64,000 nucleotides of DNA. Origin: JBGRQA01 sp041725895 (GTDB lineage: Bacteria > Bacteroidota > Bacteroidia > Bacteroidales > Marinifilaceae). Below the pieces are notes generated by a model. The model made no database searches and was not told the DNA's origin. It was given only the letters and a program-made list of their open reading frames with translations. Positions within the stretch are counted from its first letter, which is position 1, and every line of letters starts with the position of its first letter. The position numbers and the translations under genes are program-made. Below, in pieces: positions 1 through 9,109 of the stretch. Location: NCBI GenBank assembly GCA_041725895.1, contig JBGRQA010000002.1, positions 257,409-321,408 on the forward strand. The letters are read 5' to 3'.

Positions 1-837
1 AAGCCAATCGAATCTGGTATTTACGGTGTTAATGATCGTTTGAAAGAAGATTTGAAGGTAGGTGTGTTGGGGGAACATGCCAGTAACCTTGGTGGTTTAA
101 TTGCTGATGATATTGCACGCTCTCTTCCTAATGCGAAGGCTTACATTGCCGATCCTGTAGTAGTGGATGAAATGATTGATGTAGCTCGTATTTCAGGTCA
201 TCCTGAATTTGAAAGAGTATCAATTTTTCATGCCCTGAACCAGAAGGCAATTGGTCGTACATTTGCTAGCTCTTTGGATAAGAAATATGAAGATTTGAAC
301 GTAATCGTAGCTCACCTTGGGGGTGGTATCTCTGTTGGAGCCCACGAAAAGGGAAGAGTAGTTGATGTAAACAATGCTTTGGATGGTGAAGGACCTTTCT
401 CTCCTGAACGTTCCGGTTCATTGCCTTCAGGTGCACTTGCCAAGCTTTGCTACAGCGGAAATGTTACCCTTGATGATGTAAAGAAGATGATCAAGGGAGA
501 AGGTGGTTTGGTTGCTCATTTGGGAACCAACGATGCTTACCAGGTAGAGTTAAAAGCTAAGGATGGTGATGCTAAGGCCAAATTGATCCAGGATGCAATG
601 TCATATCAGGTTGCTAAGTCTATCGGTTCTATGGCAACTGTATTGAAAGGAAAAGTGGATGGAATCCTGTTGACTGGTGGTATTGCTCACAATCCTGATT
701 TGGTGAACTACGTAAAAGATATGGTGTCGTTTATTGCTCCTGTAGTGGTTTATCCTGGAGAGGATGAGATGAAAGCCCTGGCTATGAATGGTTACATGGT
801 TTTACGCGGTGAAATTGAACCAAAAGAATACGTATAA
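1..837 (+). CDS. buk: Butyrate kinase, 3' part (5' end outside window)
   Basis: The reading frame is open from the first base, so the gene begins upstream of the window; 278 C-terminal residues are visible. The protein belongs to the acetate/butyrate kinase (ASKHA) family and interconverts butyryl phosphate + ADP with butyrate + ATP in the cytoplasm, the last step of one butyrate fermentation route. Family landmarks include the glycine-rich VAHLGGGISVG segment, the GPFSPERSG segment and the late LTGGIAHN nucleotide-site motif. The usual length is about 350-360 residues, so roughly 80 are missing. A phosphotransbutyrylase gene would be expected just upstream; this is inference. A strong terminator follows directly, so this is the last gene of its transcript. 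Confidence 0.93.
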   Translation, partial: KPIESGIYGVNDRLKEDLKVGVLGEHASNLGGLIADDIARSLPNAKAYIADPVVVDEMIDVARISGHPEFERVSIFHALNQKAIGRTFASSLDKKYEDLNVIVAHLGGGISVGAHEKGRVVDVNNALDGEGPFSPERSGSLPSGALAKLCYSGNVTLDDVKKMIKGEGGLVAHLGTNDAYQVELKAKDGDAKAKLIQDAMSYQVAKSIGSMATVLKGKVDGILLTGGIAHNPDLVNYVKDMVSFIAPVVVYPGEDEMKALAMNGYMVLRGEIEPKEYV

Positions 838-860
838 AGTATCCGCTACTAAAATATTGA

Positions 861-892
861 AAAGCCTTCGGACAAAACCGGAGGCTTTTTTT
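861..892 (+). terminator. Rho-independent terminator of buk
   Basis: An 11-bp stem (AAAGCCTTCGG paired with CCGGAGGCTTT, one G-T wobble) around a short A-rich loop is followed by a run of T. It starts 23 bases after the buk stop codon. Confidence 0.85.
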
Positions 893-1426
893 ATGCCCCC
901 TTCCCGATTTGATAAGTATGAATATATGGTAAATTTTTGAGTTCATTACCATGTGTTTTTTAATAAGATGCACATATATTCTGAAATCCTGTCCCCTTCT
1001 TTTTGTCTGTTTTGAGTTTCGTTATTGGTTTTTGAATTTATCTAAAGAATAGGCTTCGATTCTTTAGGTCTCTGCAAGAATTTGATCCCTAGTTGTATAG
1101 CGTTTTTGTGAGGATGTAATTCCTCTCATTTTTAGGTTTGGGACCGGGAATTTGTTCGAAATACTCCTTGTTTAAATGAAGTCTAAATATAAATTATGTA
1201 TGTAGTTGTTTTATTTTAATTGTTCAATAAAATAAATTATTGATAATTAGTTGATTGGAATTTGTCAGGAAGGGTAGGAGTTTCAGACCTTTTTGGTTTT
1301 TTTACAAAAAGGATTTGGATCGGTGTTGTGTAAAGTCTTCAAAACGAGTAAGGTAATTTAAATGTGGAATTATTTCTGTAATTTCTTAAATTGATAGTAG
1401 AAGTCATTCAATTACTAACCTTTAAT
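893..1426. other. Intergenic gap between buk and the hydrogenase operon
   Basis: About 530 AT-rich bases with no convincing gene. A 63-codon minus-strand frame near 782-973 overlaps the end of buk and its terminator and is not credible. An AATTGTTCAAT core at about 1218-1228 resembles the palindromic sites upstream of the lactate genes, but no correctly spaced sigma-54 element follows it. The hydrogenase promoter is expected here but I could not fix it. Confidence 0.5.
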
Positions 1427-1909
1427 ATGGAGCAATTTATGAAATTACAAGAGAATCTTGTTAAAGATCTGGTTTCCCGTTACGGAAAAGATCGTGAGAG
1501 TTTGCTGCCAATTCTTCAAGGGGTGGTGGAGCAGGAACGATATCTTTCGGAAGAGGCTATTTTGAAGATTGCCAAGGAAATGGAGCTTTCTGCAGCTGAT
1601 GTTTATGGTACGGCAACTTTTTATTCGTTTCTGGATACCGAAGTTCGTGGAAAAAATGTGATACGGGTGTGTAAAACGATTACCTGTGCTATGAAAGGAA
1701 AGAATCAAATCCTGATGGCCATTGAGGACTTTCTGAAAATTAAAGTTGGAGAAACAACAGTGGATAAGAAGTTTACTCTGTTGCAAACCAATTGTTTGGG
1801 ATGGTGTCATAAAGCTCCCGCTATGTTGATAAATGATGAGGTTTATACTGAGTTAACTACCGATTCGGTGGTGGATATCCTCCGGGAATACCAGGAGGAA
1901 GACTACTAG
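1427..1909 (+). CDS. hydC: NuoE-like [2Fe-2S] subunit of trimeric [FeFe] hydrogenase (HydC)
   Basis: A thioredoxin-fold [2Fe-2S] ferredoxin of the NuoE family, about 160 residues. Four cysteines lie in two pairs, VCKTITC and TNCLGWC, the standard cluster ligands. It is the first gene of a three-gene set with the NuoF-like and hydrogenase subunits, with gaps of about 45 bases, so it should relay electrons between the flavin subunit and the catalytic subunit in the cytoplasm. The frame is open further upstream from a TTG at 1391, but that segment looks like leader. ATG at 1427 is preferred, with ATG 1439 (MKLQENLV) equally possible. There is no clear Shine-Dalgarno sequence, which is normal for this phylum. 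Confidence 0.88.
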   Translation: MEQFMKLQENLVKDLVSRYGKDRESLLPILQGVVEQERYLSEEAILKIAKEMELSAADVYGTATFYSFLDTEVRGKNVIRVCKTITCAMKGKNQILMAIEDFLKIKVGETTVDKKFTLLQTNCLGWCHKAPAMLINDEVYTELTTDSVVDILREYQEEDY

Positions 1910-1954
1910 AGTGTTGCCAAAATCAAAAAAAACAAACAAAAATTTATTGGAGCT

Positions 1955-3145
1955 ATGACAGCAATAACGAAAAAACAACTTCATCGGATCGATTTGATCT
2001 TTAAGAATGAGAATGATTGCAAGGAGATTCTGCGCAAAACACTGGCTCGCCCCAATCAGGAGATCATCAATGATATGGTGAATTCCGGGCTAAAGGGAAG
2101 AGGAGGCGCTGGTTTTCCTACCGGATTGAAATGGAAACTAACTGCCGAACATAAAGCAGAACATAAATACGTAATATGTAATGCGGATGAGGGGGAACCC
2201 GGAACCTTTAAGGATCGGGAAATTCTATCGAGAGTTCCTCATAAGGTTTTAGCAGGGATGGGTGTTTGTGCCAAAATAATTGGTGCTCAAAGAGGTTATA
2301 TCTACCTACGTGGAGAATATAAGTTTTTGGTGCCCGAACTGAAAAAGCATATCCGAAGGTTCCATGATATTTTGGATGACCTGGGGCTAAATTTCCGGGT
2401 GAGTATCTTTTTGGGAAGTGGAGCTTATATCTGTGGAGAAGAAAGTGCGCTTTTTGAGTCTATGGAAGGCAAACGAGGTGAACCTCGCAATAAACCTCCT
2501 TACCCAACTCAGGCTGGGTATAGGAATAGTCCTACTGTAATAAATAATGTGGAAACTTTGGCCCACTCCTACACAATATTCAAGTATGGAGCCAAGAAAT
2601 TTAGGGAATTAGGGGTACAGGATTCACGTGGTTCAAAAGTTTTTTCTGTTTCAGGGGATACGCCAATTCCTGGTATCTATGAATTGGAACTGGGGATGTC
2701 TGTCCAGGATTTTGTTGACGATTTTGGCGATGGCGATACCAAAGCTGTACAAGTGGGAGGAGCTTCTGGTTTTCTTGTGCCTCGTAAAAGGTTTGCAAAA
2801 ACAAATATTGGCTACCAGGGGAAGCTGACTGGAATCTCACTGCCTACAGGAGGATCCATGATGATCTATAACTCCTCGCGTTCGATGTACAATGTACTAA
2901 ACAATTATCTGGACTTTTTCCAGGAAGAATCTTGTGGACAATGTACCCCTTGCCGGGTAGGCTGCCAGCAGCTTTTGAAGGGAATTCGTGCAGTGAAACG
3001 GGGCGAAAGACCGGCCTCCTATTTGGATCAATTGTTGAAATTAACCGAAACTATGAAATTGACTGCGAAGTGTGGATTAGGACAATCGGTTGCCAACTCT
3101 TTTTCCTCCATCGTAGAAAATTTCCGGGAGGAGATGATCTACTAG
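1955..3145 (+). CDS. hydB: NuoF-like NADH/FMN subunit of trimeric [FeFe] hydrogenase (HydB), compact form
   Basis: A 396-residue NuoF core. GRGGAGFPTGLKW marks the NADH/FMN site, CNADEGEPGTFKDRE the flavin region, and ESCGQCTPCRVG with a downstream cysteine (AKCGLGQ) the [4Fe-4S] site. Unlike the longer HydB of bifurcating enzymes such as that of Thermotoga, there is no N-terminal thioredoxin-like [2Fe-2S] domain and no C-terminal bacterial-type ferredoxin domain. The protein ends soon after the [4Fe-4S] domain. The role is to exchange electrons with NAD(H). The compact build makes an NADH-only, possibly non-bifurcating, enzyme conceivable, but sequence alone cannot settle that. The start ATG is preceded by a GGAG-like stretch. 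Confidence 0.9.
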   Translation: MTAITKKQLHRIDLIFKNENDCKEILRKTLARPNQEIINDMVNSGLKGRGGAGFPTGLKWKLTAEHKAEHKYVICNADEGEPGTFKDREILSRVPHKVLAGMGVCAKIIGAQRGYIYLRGEYKFLVPELKKHIRRFHDILDDLGLNFRVSIFLGSGAYICGEESALFESMEGKRGEPRNKPPYPTQAGYRNSPTVINNVETLAHSYTIFKYGAKKFRELGVQDSRGSKVFSVSGDTPIPGIYELELGMSVQDFVDDFGDGDTKAVQVGGASGFLVPRKRFAKTNIGYQGKLTGISLPTGGSMMIYNSSRSMYNVLNNYLDFFQEESCGQCTPCRVGCQQLLKGIRAVKRGERPASYLDQLLKLTETMKLTAKCGLGQSVANSFSSIVENFREEMIY

Positions 3146-3192
3146 GGGCCTATTCCAGATAAATTATTGTAAAAACCCAAAAAGATTTCATT

Positions 3193-4983
3193 ATGTCAGA
3201 AATGATTAACTTAACGATAAATGGGATTGCTGTAAGTGTGGAAGAGGGGAGTACGATATTGGAAGCAGCAGAGAAACTCCACATTAAAATACCAACCCTT
3301 TGCTATCATAAAGACCTTTGTATTGCAGGAAACTGCCGGGTATGTGTGGTGGAGCAAGTAGGAACCCAGAAGTTGGTGGCCTCCTGTGCTATGCCGGTTT
3401 CCGAAGGAATGGAAATTAATACCAATAGCCTGAAGGTAAGGAATTGCAGGAAGCATATTATTGAGCTTCTTCTTACAGAACACCGCGAAGAGTGTACCAA
3501 GTGCTACCGAAACGGGCATTGCGAATTACAGGAATTGGCCGCTGAATACCAGATTACCAATCAGGATTTTATGGATCTGGTTCCCGACAAGAATTATACC
3601 ATTGATAAATTATCTCCTGCCATTGAGAAGGACGATAGCAAATGCATCCGCTGTCAGCGATGTGTTCGTACCTGTGCAGAAATTCAAGGTGTAGGAGCTC
3701 TGGCGGTTGCTCATAAAGGGGAGGATATGAAGATTTCTACTTTCTTCAATTACTCTTTGAACGAGGTGGTGTGTACCAACTGTGGACAGTGTATTGTGCA
3801 TTGTCCAACCGGAGCTTTGACCGAGAAATCATACATTGAAAGAGTGTGGGATGCAATTGGTGATCCGGAAAAGCATGTGATTGTTCAAACTGCCCCTGCG
3901 GTTCGTATAGGTTTGGGCGAAGAATTGGGATTTGCTCCGGGAGAAAGAGTGACCGGAAAGATGGTAGCGGCTCTGAAACGACTGGGCTTTGATGCTGTAT
4001 TGGATACGGATTTTACGGCTGATTTGACCATTATGGAAGAAGGAACCGAATTGCTTCATCGTCTGAAGGGAGCCCTGGTAGATAATGATCCTGAGGTTTC
4101 CTTACCATTGGCCACTTCCTGTTCGCCTGGATGGATTAAATTCATTGAGCATAAATATCCGGAGTATTTATCCAACTTATCAACTTGTAAATCACCGCAG
4201 CAAATGTTTGGTGCACTGGCTAAAACTTATTATGCAAAGAACATTGATGTGGATCCGGCTAATATTGTTTCGGTTTCCATCATGCCGTGTACGGCTAAGA
4301 AATTCGAGGCTAACCGTCCGGAGATGAAGGACAGCGGTTACAAGGATGTGGATTACGTATTGACCACTCGAGAGTTGGCAGTTATGATCAAGCAGGCCGG
4401 GATTGAGTTTATGAAGCTGAATGATGAGCGCTATGATAACTTGATGGGGGCTTCCACGGGAGCGGGTGTTATTTTTGGTGCTACCGGAGGTGTTATGGAG
4501 GCGGCCCTTCGTACCGTTTACGAAATTGTTACCGGTAGGGAAGTGCCGTTTAAGAACCTGAATATTACTCCTGTTCGAGGCTTGGAGGGAGTGAAGGAGG
4601 CTACTGTCCTGATCAACGATGTTTTGCCTGAATGGAATTTTCTGGAAGGTGTAGAACTGAAATGTGCTATTACGAATGGTTTGGAGAATGCACATACCTT
4701 GATGAAAGCCATTAAGAGTGGTGAGAAATTCTTCCATTTTGTAGAGGTGATGGCCTGTCCTGGTGGCTGTCTTGGTGGTGGAGGACAACCATTCCCTGTA
4801 AGTGATGAAGTTCGAGAGCAGCGGATGGAAGCCATCTATCGCGAAGATATGGATCAACCTCTTCGTAAATCTCATGAGAATCCGGAAGTGGTTCAGGTTT
4901 ATAAGGATTTCCTTGAGAAACCTTTGAGTCATAAGTCTCATAAGTTATTGCACACTAGCTATCTAAAGCGGCAACGATACTAG
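3193..4983 (+). CDS. hydA: [FeFe] hydrogenase catalytic subunit (HydA, M3 type)
   Basis: 596 residues. From the N terminus there is a NuoG-like [2Fe-2S] domain (LCYHKDLCIAGNCRVC near residue 38), a His-Cys3 [4Fe-4S] segment (HREECTKCYRNGHC), a two-cluster ferredoxin domain (CIRCQRCVRTC and CTNCGQCIVHC), then the H-cluster domain and a small-subunit-like tail. H-cluster signatures are TSCSPGW (L1), MPCTAKKFE (L2) and EVMACPGGCLGGGGQP (L3). L1 differs from the textbook TSCCPGW at its fourth position. With the NuoE- and NuoF-like subunits upstream it should make H2 from NADH or the reverse. No maturase genes (hydEFG) are in the window. A strong terminator follows. Confidence 0.95.
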   Translation: MSEMINLTINGIAVSVEEGSTILEAAEKLHIKIPTLCYHKDLCIAGNCRVCVVEQVGTQKLVASCAMPVSEGMEINTNSLKVRNCRKHIIELLLTEHREECTKCYRNGHCELQELAAEYQITNQDFMDLVPDKNYTIDKLSPAIEKDDSKCIRCQRCVRTCAEIQGVGALAVAHKGEDMKISTFFNYSLNEVVCTNCGQCIVHCPTGALTEKSYIERVWDAIGDPEKHVIVQTAPAVRIGLGEELGFAPGERVTGKMVAALKRLGFDAVLDTDFTADLTIMEEGTELLHRLKGALVDNDPEVSLPLATSCSPGWIKFIEHKYPEYLSNLSTCKSPQQMFGALAKTYYAKNIDVDPANIVSVSIMPCTAKKFEANRPEMKDSGYKDVDYVLTTRELAVMIKQAGIEFMKLNDERYDNLMGASTGAGVIFGATGGVMEAALRTVYEIVTGREVPFKNLNITPVRGLEGVKEATVLINDVLPEWNFLEGVELKCAITNGLENAHTLMKAIKSGEKFFHFVEVMACPGGCLGGGGQPFPVSDEVREQRMEAIYREDMDQPLRKSHENPEVVQVYKDFLEKPLSHKSHKLLHTSYLKRQRY

Positions 4984-4998
4984 AGTAATCGAATGCAT

Positions 4999-5034
4999 TG
5001 GCCGTTTTCGAAAGGAAACGGCCATTCTATTTCT
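4999..5034 (+). terminator. Terminator of the hydrogenase operon
   Basis: The stem TGGCCGTTT/AAACGGCCA around a short loop is followed by a T-rich stretch, 16 bases after the hydA stop codon. Confidence 0.75.
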
Positions 5035-5272
5035 TGAGGAATGGTAACTCTTGCATGTGTGAAAGATGGCTTTGGGAGTATCTTTTTTTTAGCTGGAGTG
5101 CTATTTGATTTTTGTCTTTTTCTTTCCATCGCGTTTTATTAAATGCATCAAGTTTGTAAGATTGAGGTTGTCGTGTTGGTCTTATAGTTTTTTGCCGGAG
5201 GATTAGGACGTAAATTATTGTCTGTTTGTAAATGGAAAAAAAAATCTAAGTTCAAATTTAAATCCAAATAAT

Positions 5273-5773
5273 ATGCATGAGAAGAGTATTGATTTATTGA
5301 ATAAGGCTGTGGCAGATGAACTAAGTGCTGTTCATCAATACATGTACTTTCATTTTCATTGCGATGACCAAGGCTTTGATTTGCTCGCCGGTTTATTCAA
5401 GCGAACTGCGATTGATGAAATGATTCATATAGAGAAGCTGGCCGAAAGAATTCTTTTTCTAAAGGGAGAGGTTCAAATGAATGCTGCGCACCAAGTGCAA
5501 AAGATAACTTCAGTAAAAGAGATGCTGGAATTGGCTCGGAAAATGGAGCAGGAGAGTGCAAGAGATTATAATATTTGGGCCAATGAATGTTCTATTCACG
5601 CTGATGCAATTTCAAAACAGCTTTTCGAAAGTTTGGTGGCTGATGAGGAACGACATTACGATCAATATGACACAGAATTGGATAATATTGATAAGTTTGG
5701 TATTAACTATTTGGCCTTGCAATCCATCGAACGAAGCAAGAATTTATCCTCCCGACCTGCTGGAGGGGAGTAA
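5273..5773 (+). CDS. bfr: Bacterioferritin-like iron storage protein
   Basis: 166 residues of the four-helix ferritin fold. Diiron-type ligand patterns are visible: a glutamate in the first helix (VADELSAVHQY), the pair IDEMIHIEKLAERILFLKG in the second, and DEERHYDQYDTE in the last. The methionine in IDEM matches the position of the axial heme methionine of bacterioferritins (Met52 in E. coli), favouring Bfr over ferritin FtnA or Dps. It oxidises and stores iron and may protect the Fe-S enzymes against oxygen; the link to the neighbouring hydrogenase is inference. It stands alone, with a probable terminator behind it. Confidence 0.85.
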   Translation: MHEKSIDLLNKAVADELSAVHQYMYFHFHCDDQGFDLLAGLFKRTAIDEMIHIEKLAERILFLKGEVQMNAAHQVQKITSVKEMLELARKMEQESARDYNIWANECSIHADAISKQLFESLVADEERHYDQYDTELDNIDKFGINYLALQSIERSKNLSSRPAGGE

Positions 5774-5840
5774 ATTAGTGTATTTTATTATTTTGATCCC
5801 AGACAGTAGTTGTTCCATACCATTTTTTTACAGTAAAGGA

Positions 5841-5878
5841 AAACAAGCCACTTTCAGGAAGGAAGGGGCTTGTTGTTT
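5841..5878 (+). terminator. Probable terminator behind the bacterioferritin gene
   Basis: A 9-bp inverted repeat, AAACAAGCC and GGCTTGTTg, with a 17-base loop and a short T-rich tail. Confidence 0.5.
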
Positions 5879-5977
5879 ATGGGGGTAGTACAGGCTTAAA
5901 ATATATTTTATGATCTGTAATTGAATTAATTGTTCAAATTATTTGTTAAGTTTACTACTCTTACTAATTCTAAATGA

Positions 5978-6442
5978 ATGATTGTATACAATAAGTTGGA
6001 TAAAGCATTTGGACCAGTTGGTTCTGCAGCTTGCATATTGCTATTTATAGCAGGAATAGTAGTCGTTTTTAACTCACTCACCGGTTTGTTCTTTCTTTTG
6101 GTTGGTAGTTTTGTTGGTTTTACCTCTACCTGTACCATGATCGACATCGAAGGAAAAAGGCTCAAATTCTGCAATAAATTGTTTGGTGTCATCAATATGG
6201 GCAAATGGATTTCGATCCAGTCCGATATGAAATTGGGCCTTATTCATTCCAATCGAGTAGATAGAGCCTACAGCCAAAGCAACCGATCTTTTGATGTATC
6301 GAAGAAAGACATTCGCCTGTGTTTGTTTGGGGCCGACAGCAAGAGAATTATGCCAATCAAGAGATTTGAAACCCTGGATGCTGCAAAATTGGAATTGGAA
6401 GAATTACGGAAACAATTAGGTTTGTGTTTAGTTTCCCAATAG
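5978..6442 (+). CDS. Small membrane protein of unknown function
   Basis: 154 residues that I do not recognise. Residues about 12-55 form one long or two closely spaced hydrophobic segments. The rest is a soluble domain with alternating beta-like stretches and a C-terminal helix (LDAAKLELEELRKQLG). The layout, a short hairpin anchor followed by a beta-rich domain and terminal helix, resembles bacterial PH-domain membrane proteins, but that is only a shape argument. The ATG at 5978 is used; an ATG at 5974 in another frame stops after six codons. It is monocistronic between the bacterioferritin gene and the convergent kdsA. Confidence 0.6.
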   Translation: MIVYNKLDKAFGPVGSAACILLFIAGIVVVFNSLTGLFFLLVGSFVGFTSTCTMIDIEGKRLKFCNKLFGVINMGKWISIQSDMKLGLIHSNRVDRAYSQSNRSFDVSKKDIRLCLFGADSKRIMPIKRFETLDAAKLELEELRKQLGLCLVSQ

Positions 6443-6641
6443 CTTCCTTGTTCTTTGTATCAAGTTCGTAACTGCATGGTTTTAATACGAACTTAATATG
6501 GAGTTGATATAGAGTTTGTATGAAGCAATTCCCATTCAAAACCAGAGGCTGTCCTAAGCCTGAAAAAAGATCATTGGTTTTTTCCTGGTTTTTGTCTTGA
6601 TTTATTATTGATATGTTTACGGTGAAGTCACTTTAATAAAC

Positions 6642-6675
6642 AAAGGCTGTTTCCACCTTGGAAACAGCCTTTATT
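6642..6675 (-). terminator. Terminator of kdsA (may act in both directions)
   Basis: A 12-bp perfect stem, AAAGGCTGTTTC/GAAACAGCCTTT, with a 7-8 base loop and T-rich flanks on both sides. It lies 16 bases beyond the kdsA stop and may also stop transcripts from the 5978 gene. Confidence 0.8.
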
Positions 6676-6690
6676 TATTGAAATTCTTAT

Positions 6691-7509
6691 TTAGAATTGC
6701 TTAATCGTTTTGCGAATAGCAACCAATTTGGTCAGAAGATCTTCCAGGTAATCCAGATGAAGCATGTTGGCTCCGTCGGACTTGGCGTTGGCTGGATCGG
6801 GGTGAGTTTCGATGAAGATACCATCTACACCTACTGCAATACCAGCTTTGGCTACAGTTTCGATCAGTTCGGGACGCCCGCCGGTAACCCCACTGGTTTG
6901 GTTGGGTTGTTGCAGGGAGTGAGTGATGTCCAGTACTACCGGGCAATTGTTTTCCTGCATCACTGGAATACCACGGTAATCTACGATCATATCCTGGTAT
7001 CCGAACATGGTTCCACGGTCGGTCAGAATCACCTTGTCATTTCCGGATTCGCGAACCTTGGTAACTGCAAATTGCATGGATTCAGCAGCTAGAAACTGTC
7101 CCTTTTTGATGTTTACTACTTTTCCCGTTTTTGCAGCTGCAACCAGTAAATCGGTTTGACGACACAGGAAAGCTGGAATTTGAAGTACATCTACGTATTT
7201 TGCAGCCAATTCAGCCTCTTCAGGATTGTGAATGTCGGTTACGGTTGGAATCCCGTAGGTTTCGCTTACCTTCTTCAGAATCTCCAGTGCTTTTTCGTCT
7301 CCAATTCCTGAAAAGGAATCCAAACGTGAGCGATTGGCTTTGCGGTACGAACCTTTAAAAATAAAAGGGATTTCCAGTTTATCTGCTATCTCTTTGATAC
7401 GTCCGGCAATCTCCATCGCAATTTCTTCGCCTTCGATGGCGCAAGGGCCAGCCAGCAGGAAGAAGTTACCGTTGTTTGCGTGTTTTATATTGGGAATGTT
7501 TTTAATCAT
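6691..7509 (-). CDS. kdsA: 3-deoxy-8-phosphooctulonate synthase
   Basis: 272 residues, full length. It condenses phosphoenolpyruvate with D-arabinose 5-phosphate to KDO 8-phosphate, an early step in the KDO part of lipopolysaccharide, in the cytoplasm. Family signatures: LLAGPCAIE near residue 18, FKGSYRKANRS near 51, DIHNPEEAE, KKGQFLAAESM, TDRGTMFGYQDMIVD, DITHSLQQPNQ and the late ETHPDPANAKSDG. The cysteine in AGPC marks the metal-dependent class; the metal-independent class, including the E. coli enzyme, has asparagine there. Its presence fits a Gram-negative outer membrane. Transcribed alone, from an apparent -7 box about 26 bases before the ATG. Confidence 0.96.
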   Translation of the reverse strand: MIKNIPNIKHANNGNFFLLAGPCAIEGEEIAMEIAGRIKEIADKLEIPFIFKGSYRKANRSRLDSFSGIGDEKALEILKKVSETYGIPTVTDIHNPEEAELAAKYVDVLQIPAFLCRQTDLLVAAAKTGKVVNIKKGQFLAAESMQFAVTKVRESGNDKVILTDRGTMFGYQDMIVDYRGIPVMQENNCPVVLDITHSLQQPNQTSGVTGGRPELIETVAKAGIAVGVDGIFIETHPDPANAKSDGANMLHLDYLEDLLTKLVAIRKTIKQF

Positions 7510-7534
7510 GATCGTTGTTGTTAAAATTCAGTTG

Positions 7535-7542
7535 CAAAAATA
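7535..7542 (-). promoter_or_regulatory. Bacteroidota -7 promoter element for kdsA
   Basis: TATTTTTG on the minus strand matches TAnnTTTG; transcription would begin about 20 bases before the kdsA ATG. No clear TTTG -33 box was found. Confidence 0.4.
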
Positions 7543-7587
7543 AGGAAAATTTCCTTAAGTGGTGAATTTCACCTGTAGTGCTTCTTT

Positions 7588-8862
7588 TTAAAATCTCTTC
7601 TTCCACCAAGTTTTAAGTCTTTCCAGTATTTTGGCCTCATGGGCGTTGTTTTGCGGTTGGTAAAGTTTGACATGTTCGATCTCGTCGGGCAGAAATTGCT
7701 GTTCCACAAAATTCCCAGGGTAATCGTGGGAGTATTTGTAATTTTTCCCGTAGTCCAGTTGCTTCATTAGCTTGGTAGGAGCATTGCGTAAATGCATTGG
7801 TACCGAAAGATTGCCGGTTTCTCTTACCAGTGCTTGTGCTTTACCAATTGCCAGATAGGCTGCGTTACTTTTTGGGGAAGTAGCCAAATAAATGGCGGTT
7901 TCCGAAAGGATAATTCTTGATTCCGGCATTCCCACTTGTGTTACTGCCTGGAAACATGATGTGGCTAGTAATAATGCATTGGGATTGGCTAATCCAATGT
8001 CCTCGCTGGCAGAGATGACCAGTCGCCGGGCAATGAATTTAGCATCTTCGCCTCCTTCTATCATACGGGCCAGCCAATACACCGCTGCATCGGGATCGCT
8101 ACCCCGGATGGATTTGATTAAGGCTGAAGCTATGTCGTAGTGCTGCTCTCCATCCTTGTCGTACATGGATGGATTTTCCTGGAGCTCTTTTATAACCAAT
8201 TCGTTGGTGATGATAATTTCTTCTCCTTTTTGGGAATTGATGACCAGTTCCAGGATATTTAACAGTTTTCGGGCATCCCCGCCTGAGAATTTCAGTAAGG
8301 CATCCTTCTCCTGAAGTTCTACCTTTCGATTCTTCAGGTAGGTGTCATTTTTTACTGCATAATCCAAAAGGTGCTCCAGATCTTTCGATTCCTGGGGTTT
8401 CAGAACATATACCTGGCAGCGGGAGAGAAGGGGAGATATCACCTCGAAAGAGGGGTTTTCGGTTGTAGCACCAATTAGAGTAACGGTACCCATTTCTACA
8501 GCTCCCAGTAACGAATCCTGCTGAGATTTACTGAATCGGTGAATCTCGTCGATAAACAGGATGGGGTTAGGGGCGGAGAAGAACTTCTGTTTTTCTGCTT
8601 TTGCAATGACTTCACGTACATCTTTTACACCCGAATTAACTGCCGAAAGGGTGTAGAATGGACGATTCAGTTGGTTTGCAATAATTTTTGCCAAAGTGGT
8701 TTTGCCTACGCCCGGTGGTCCCCACAGTATAAAGGAGGAGATATTGCCGGACTCGATCATTTTTCGAAGTACGGCATTTTCACCTACCAGGTGCTTCTGG
8801 CCCAAGTATTGGTCCAGTGATTTTGGGCGGAGTCGTTCTGCTAAAGGTTGGTTGGCGTGCAT
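7588..8862 (-). CDS. rarA: Replication-associated recombination protein RarA (MgsA)
   Basis: An AAA+ ATPase of the clamp-loader group, 424 residues from the preferred ATG at 8862. The frame continues upstream to an ATG at 8907, but those 15 residues look like leader, and homologues start close to the PLAERLRP motif. Walker A is GPPGVGKT at about residues 48-55, Walker B is LFIDEIHRF, and sensor 1 is GATTENPSFE. The C-terminal half has the tetramerisation-domain pattern (RGSDPDAAVYWLARM, RRLVISASEDIGLANP, LRNAPTKLMK). RarA acts at stalled forks together with SSB. It has no operon partner here and no obvious peculiarities. Confidence 0.95.
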   Translation of the reverse strand: MHANQPLAERLRPKSLDQYLGQKHLVGENAVLRKMIESGNISSFILWGPPGVGKTTLAKIIANQLNRPFYTLSAVNSGVKDVREVIAKAEKQKFFSAPNPILFIDEIHRFSKSQQDSLLGAVEMGTVTLIGATTENPSFEVISPLLSRCQVYVLKPQESKDLEHLLDYAVKNDTYLKNRKVELQEKDALLKFSGGDARKLLNILELVINSQKGEEIIITNELVIKELQENPSMYDKDGEQHYDIASALIKSIRGSDPDAAVYWLARMIEGGEDAKFIARRLVISASEDIGLANPNALLLATSCFQAVTQVGMPESRIILSETAIYLATSPKSNAAYLAIGKAQALVRETGNLSVPMHLRNAPTKLMKQLDYGKNYKYSHDYPGNFVEQQFLPDEIEHVKLYQPQNNAHEAKILERLKTWWKKRF

Positions 8863-9109
8863 TTGTTTCTGTTTTCGTATATGAATCACAAGGACGATTT
8901 GGTTCATGTGATTCTACTTTATATTGTTCGTTGAGTTCTTTTGGTTTTAGTACCGAACCCAAATTTTGATGCAATGTTTCATGCAAAGTCTACTCATAGG
9001 TCTTTTGCTATTGATTTGCCTAATTCGTATGCCTGTTTTGCGTACTCAGCATGGATTCTATAGCTATGCAAAGCTCGCAAAATAGGATGAAATTGTTATA
9101 TGTTGTTTA

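Noticed and set aside
782..973. 63-codon minus-strand open frame at the end of buk
   Set aside because: It overlaps the buk coding end and its terminator and has no protein-like features.
1218..1228. AATTGTTCAAT before the hydrogenase operon as another site of the lactate regulator
   Set aside because: No correctly spaced -24/-12 element follows; the same core at 5928 also lacks one, so chance in AT-rich DNA is likely.
1316..1332. TTGGATCGGTGTTGTG as a sigma-54 promoter for hydCBA
   Set aside because: The spacing is off by one and the -24 half lacks the CA after GG.
4192..4941. 249-codon minus-strand open frame inside hydA
   Set aside because: A shadow of a strongly supported hydrogenase gene; its translation has no domain character.
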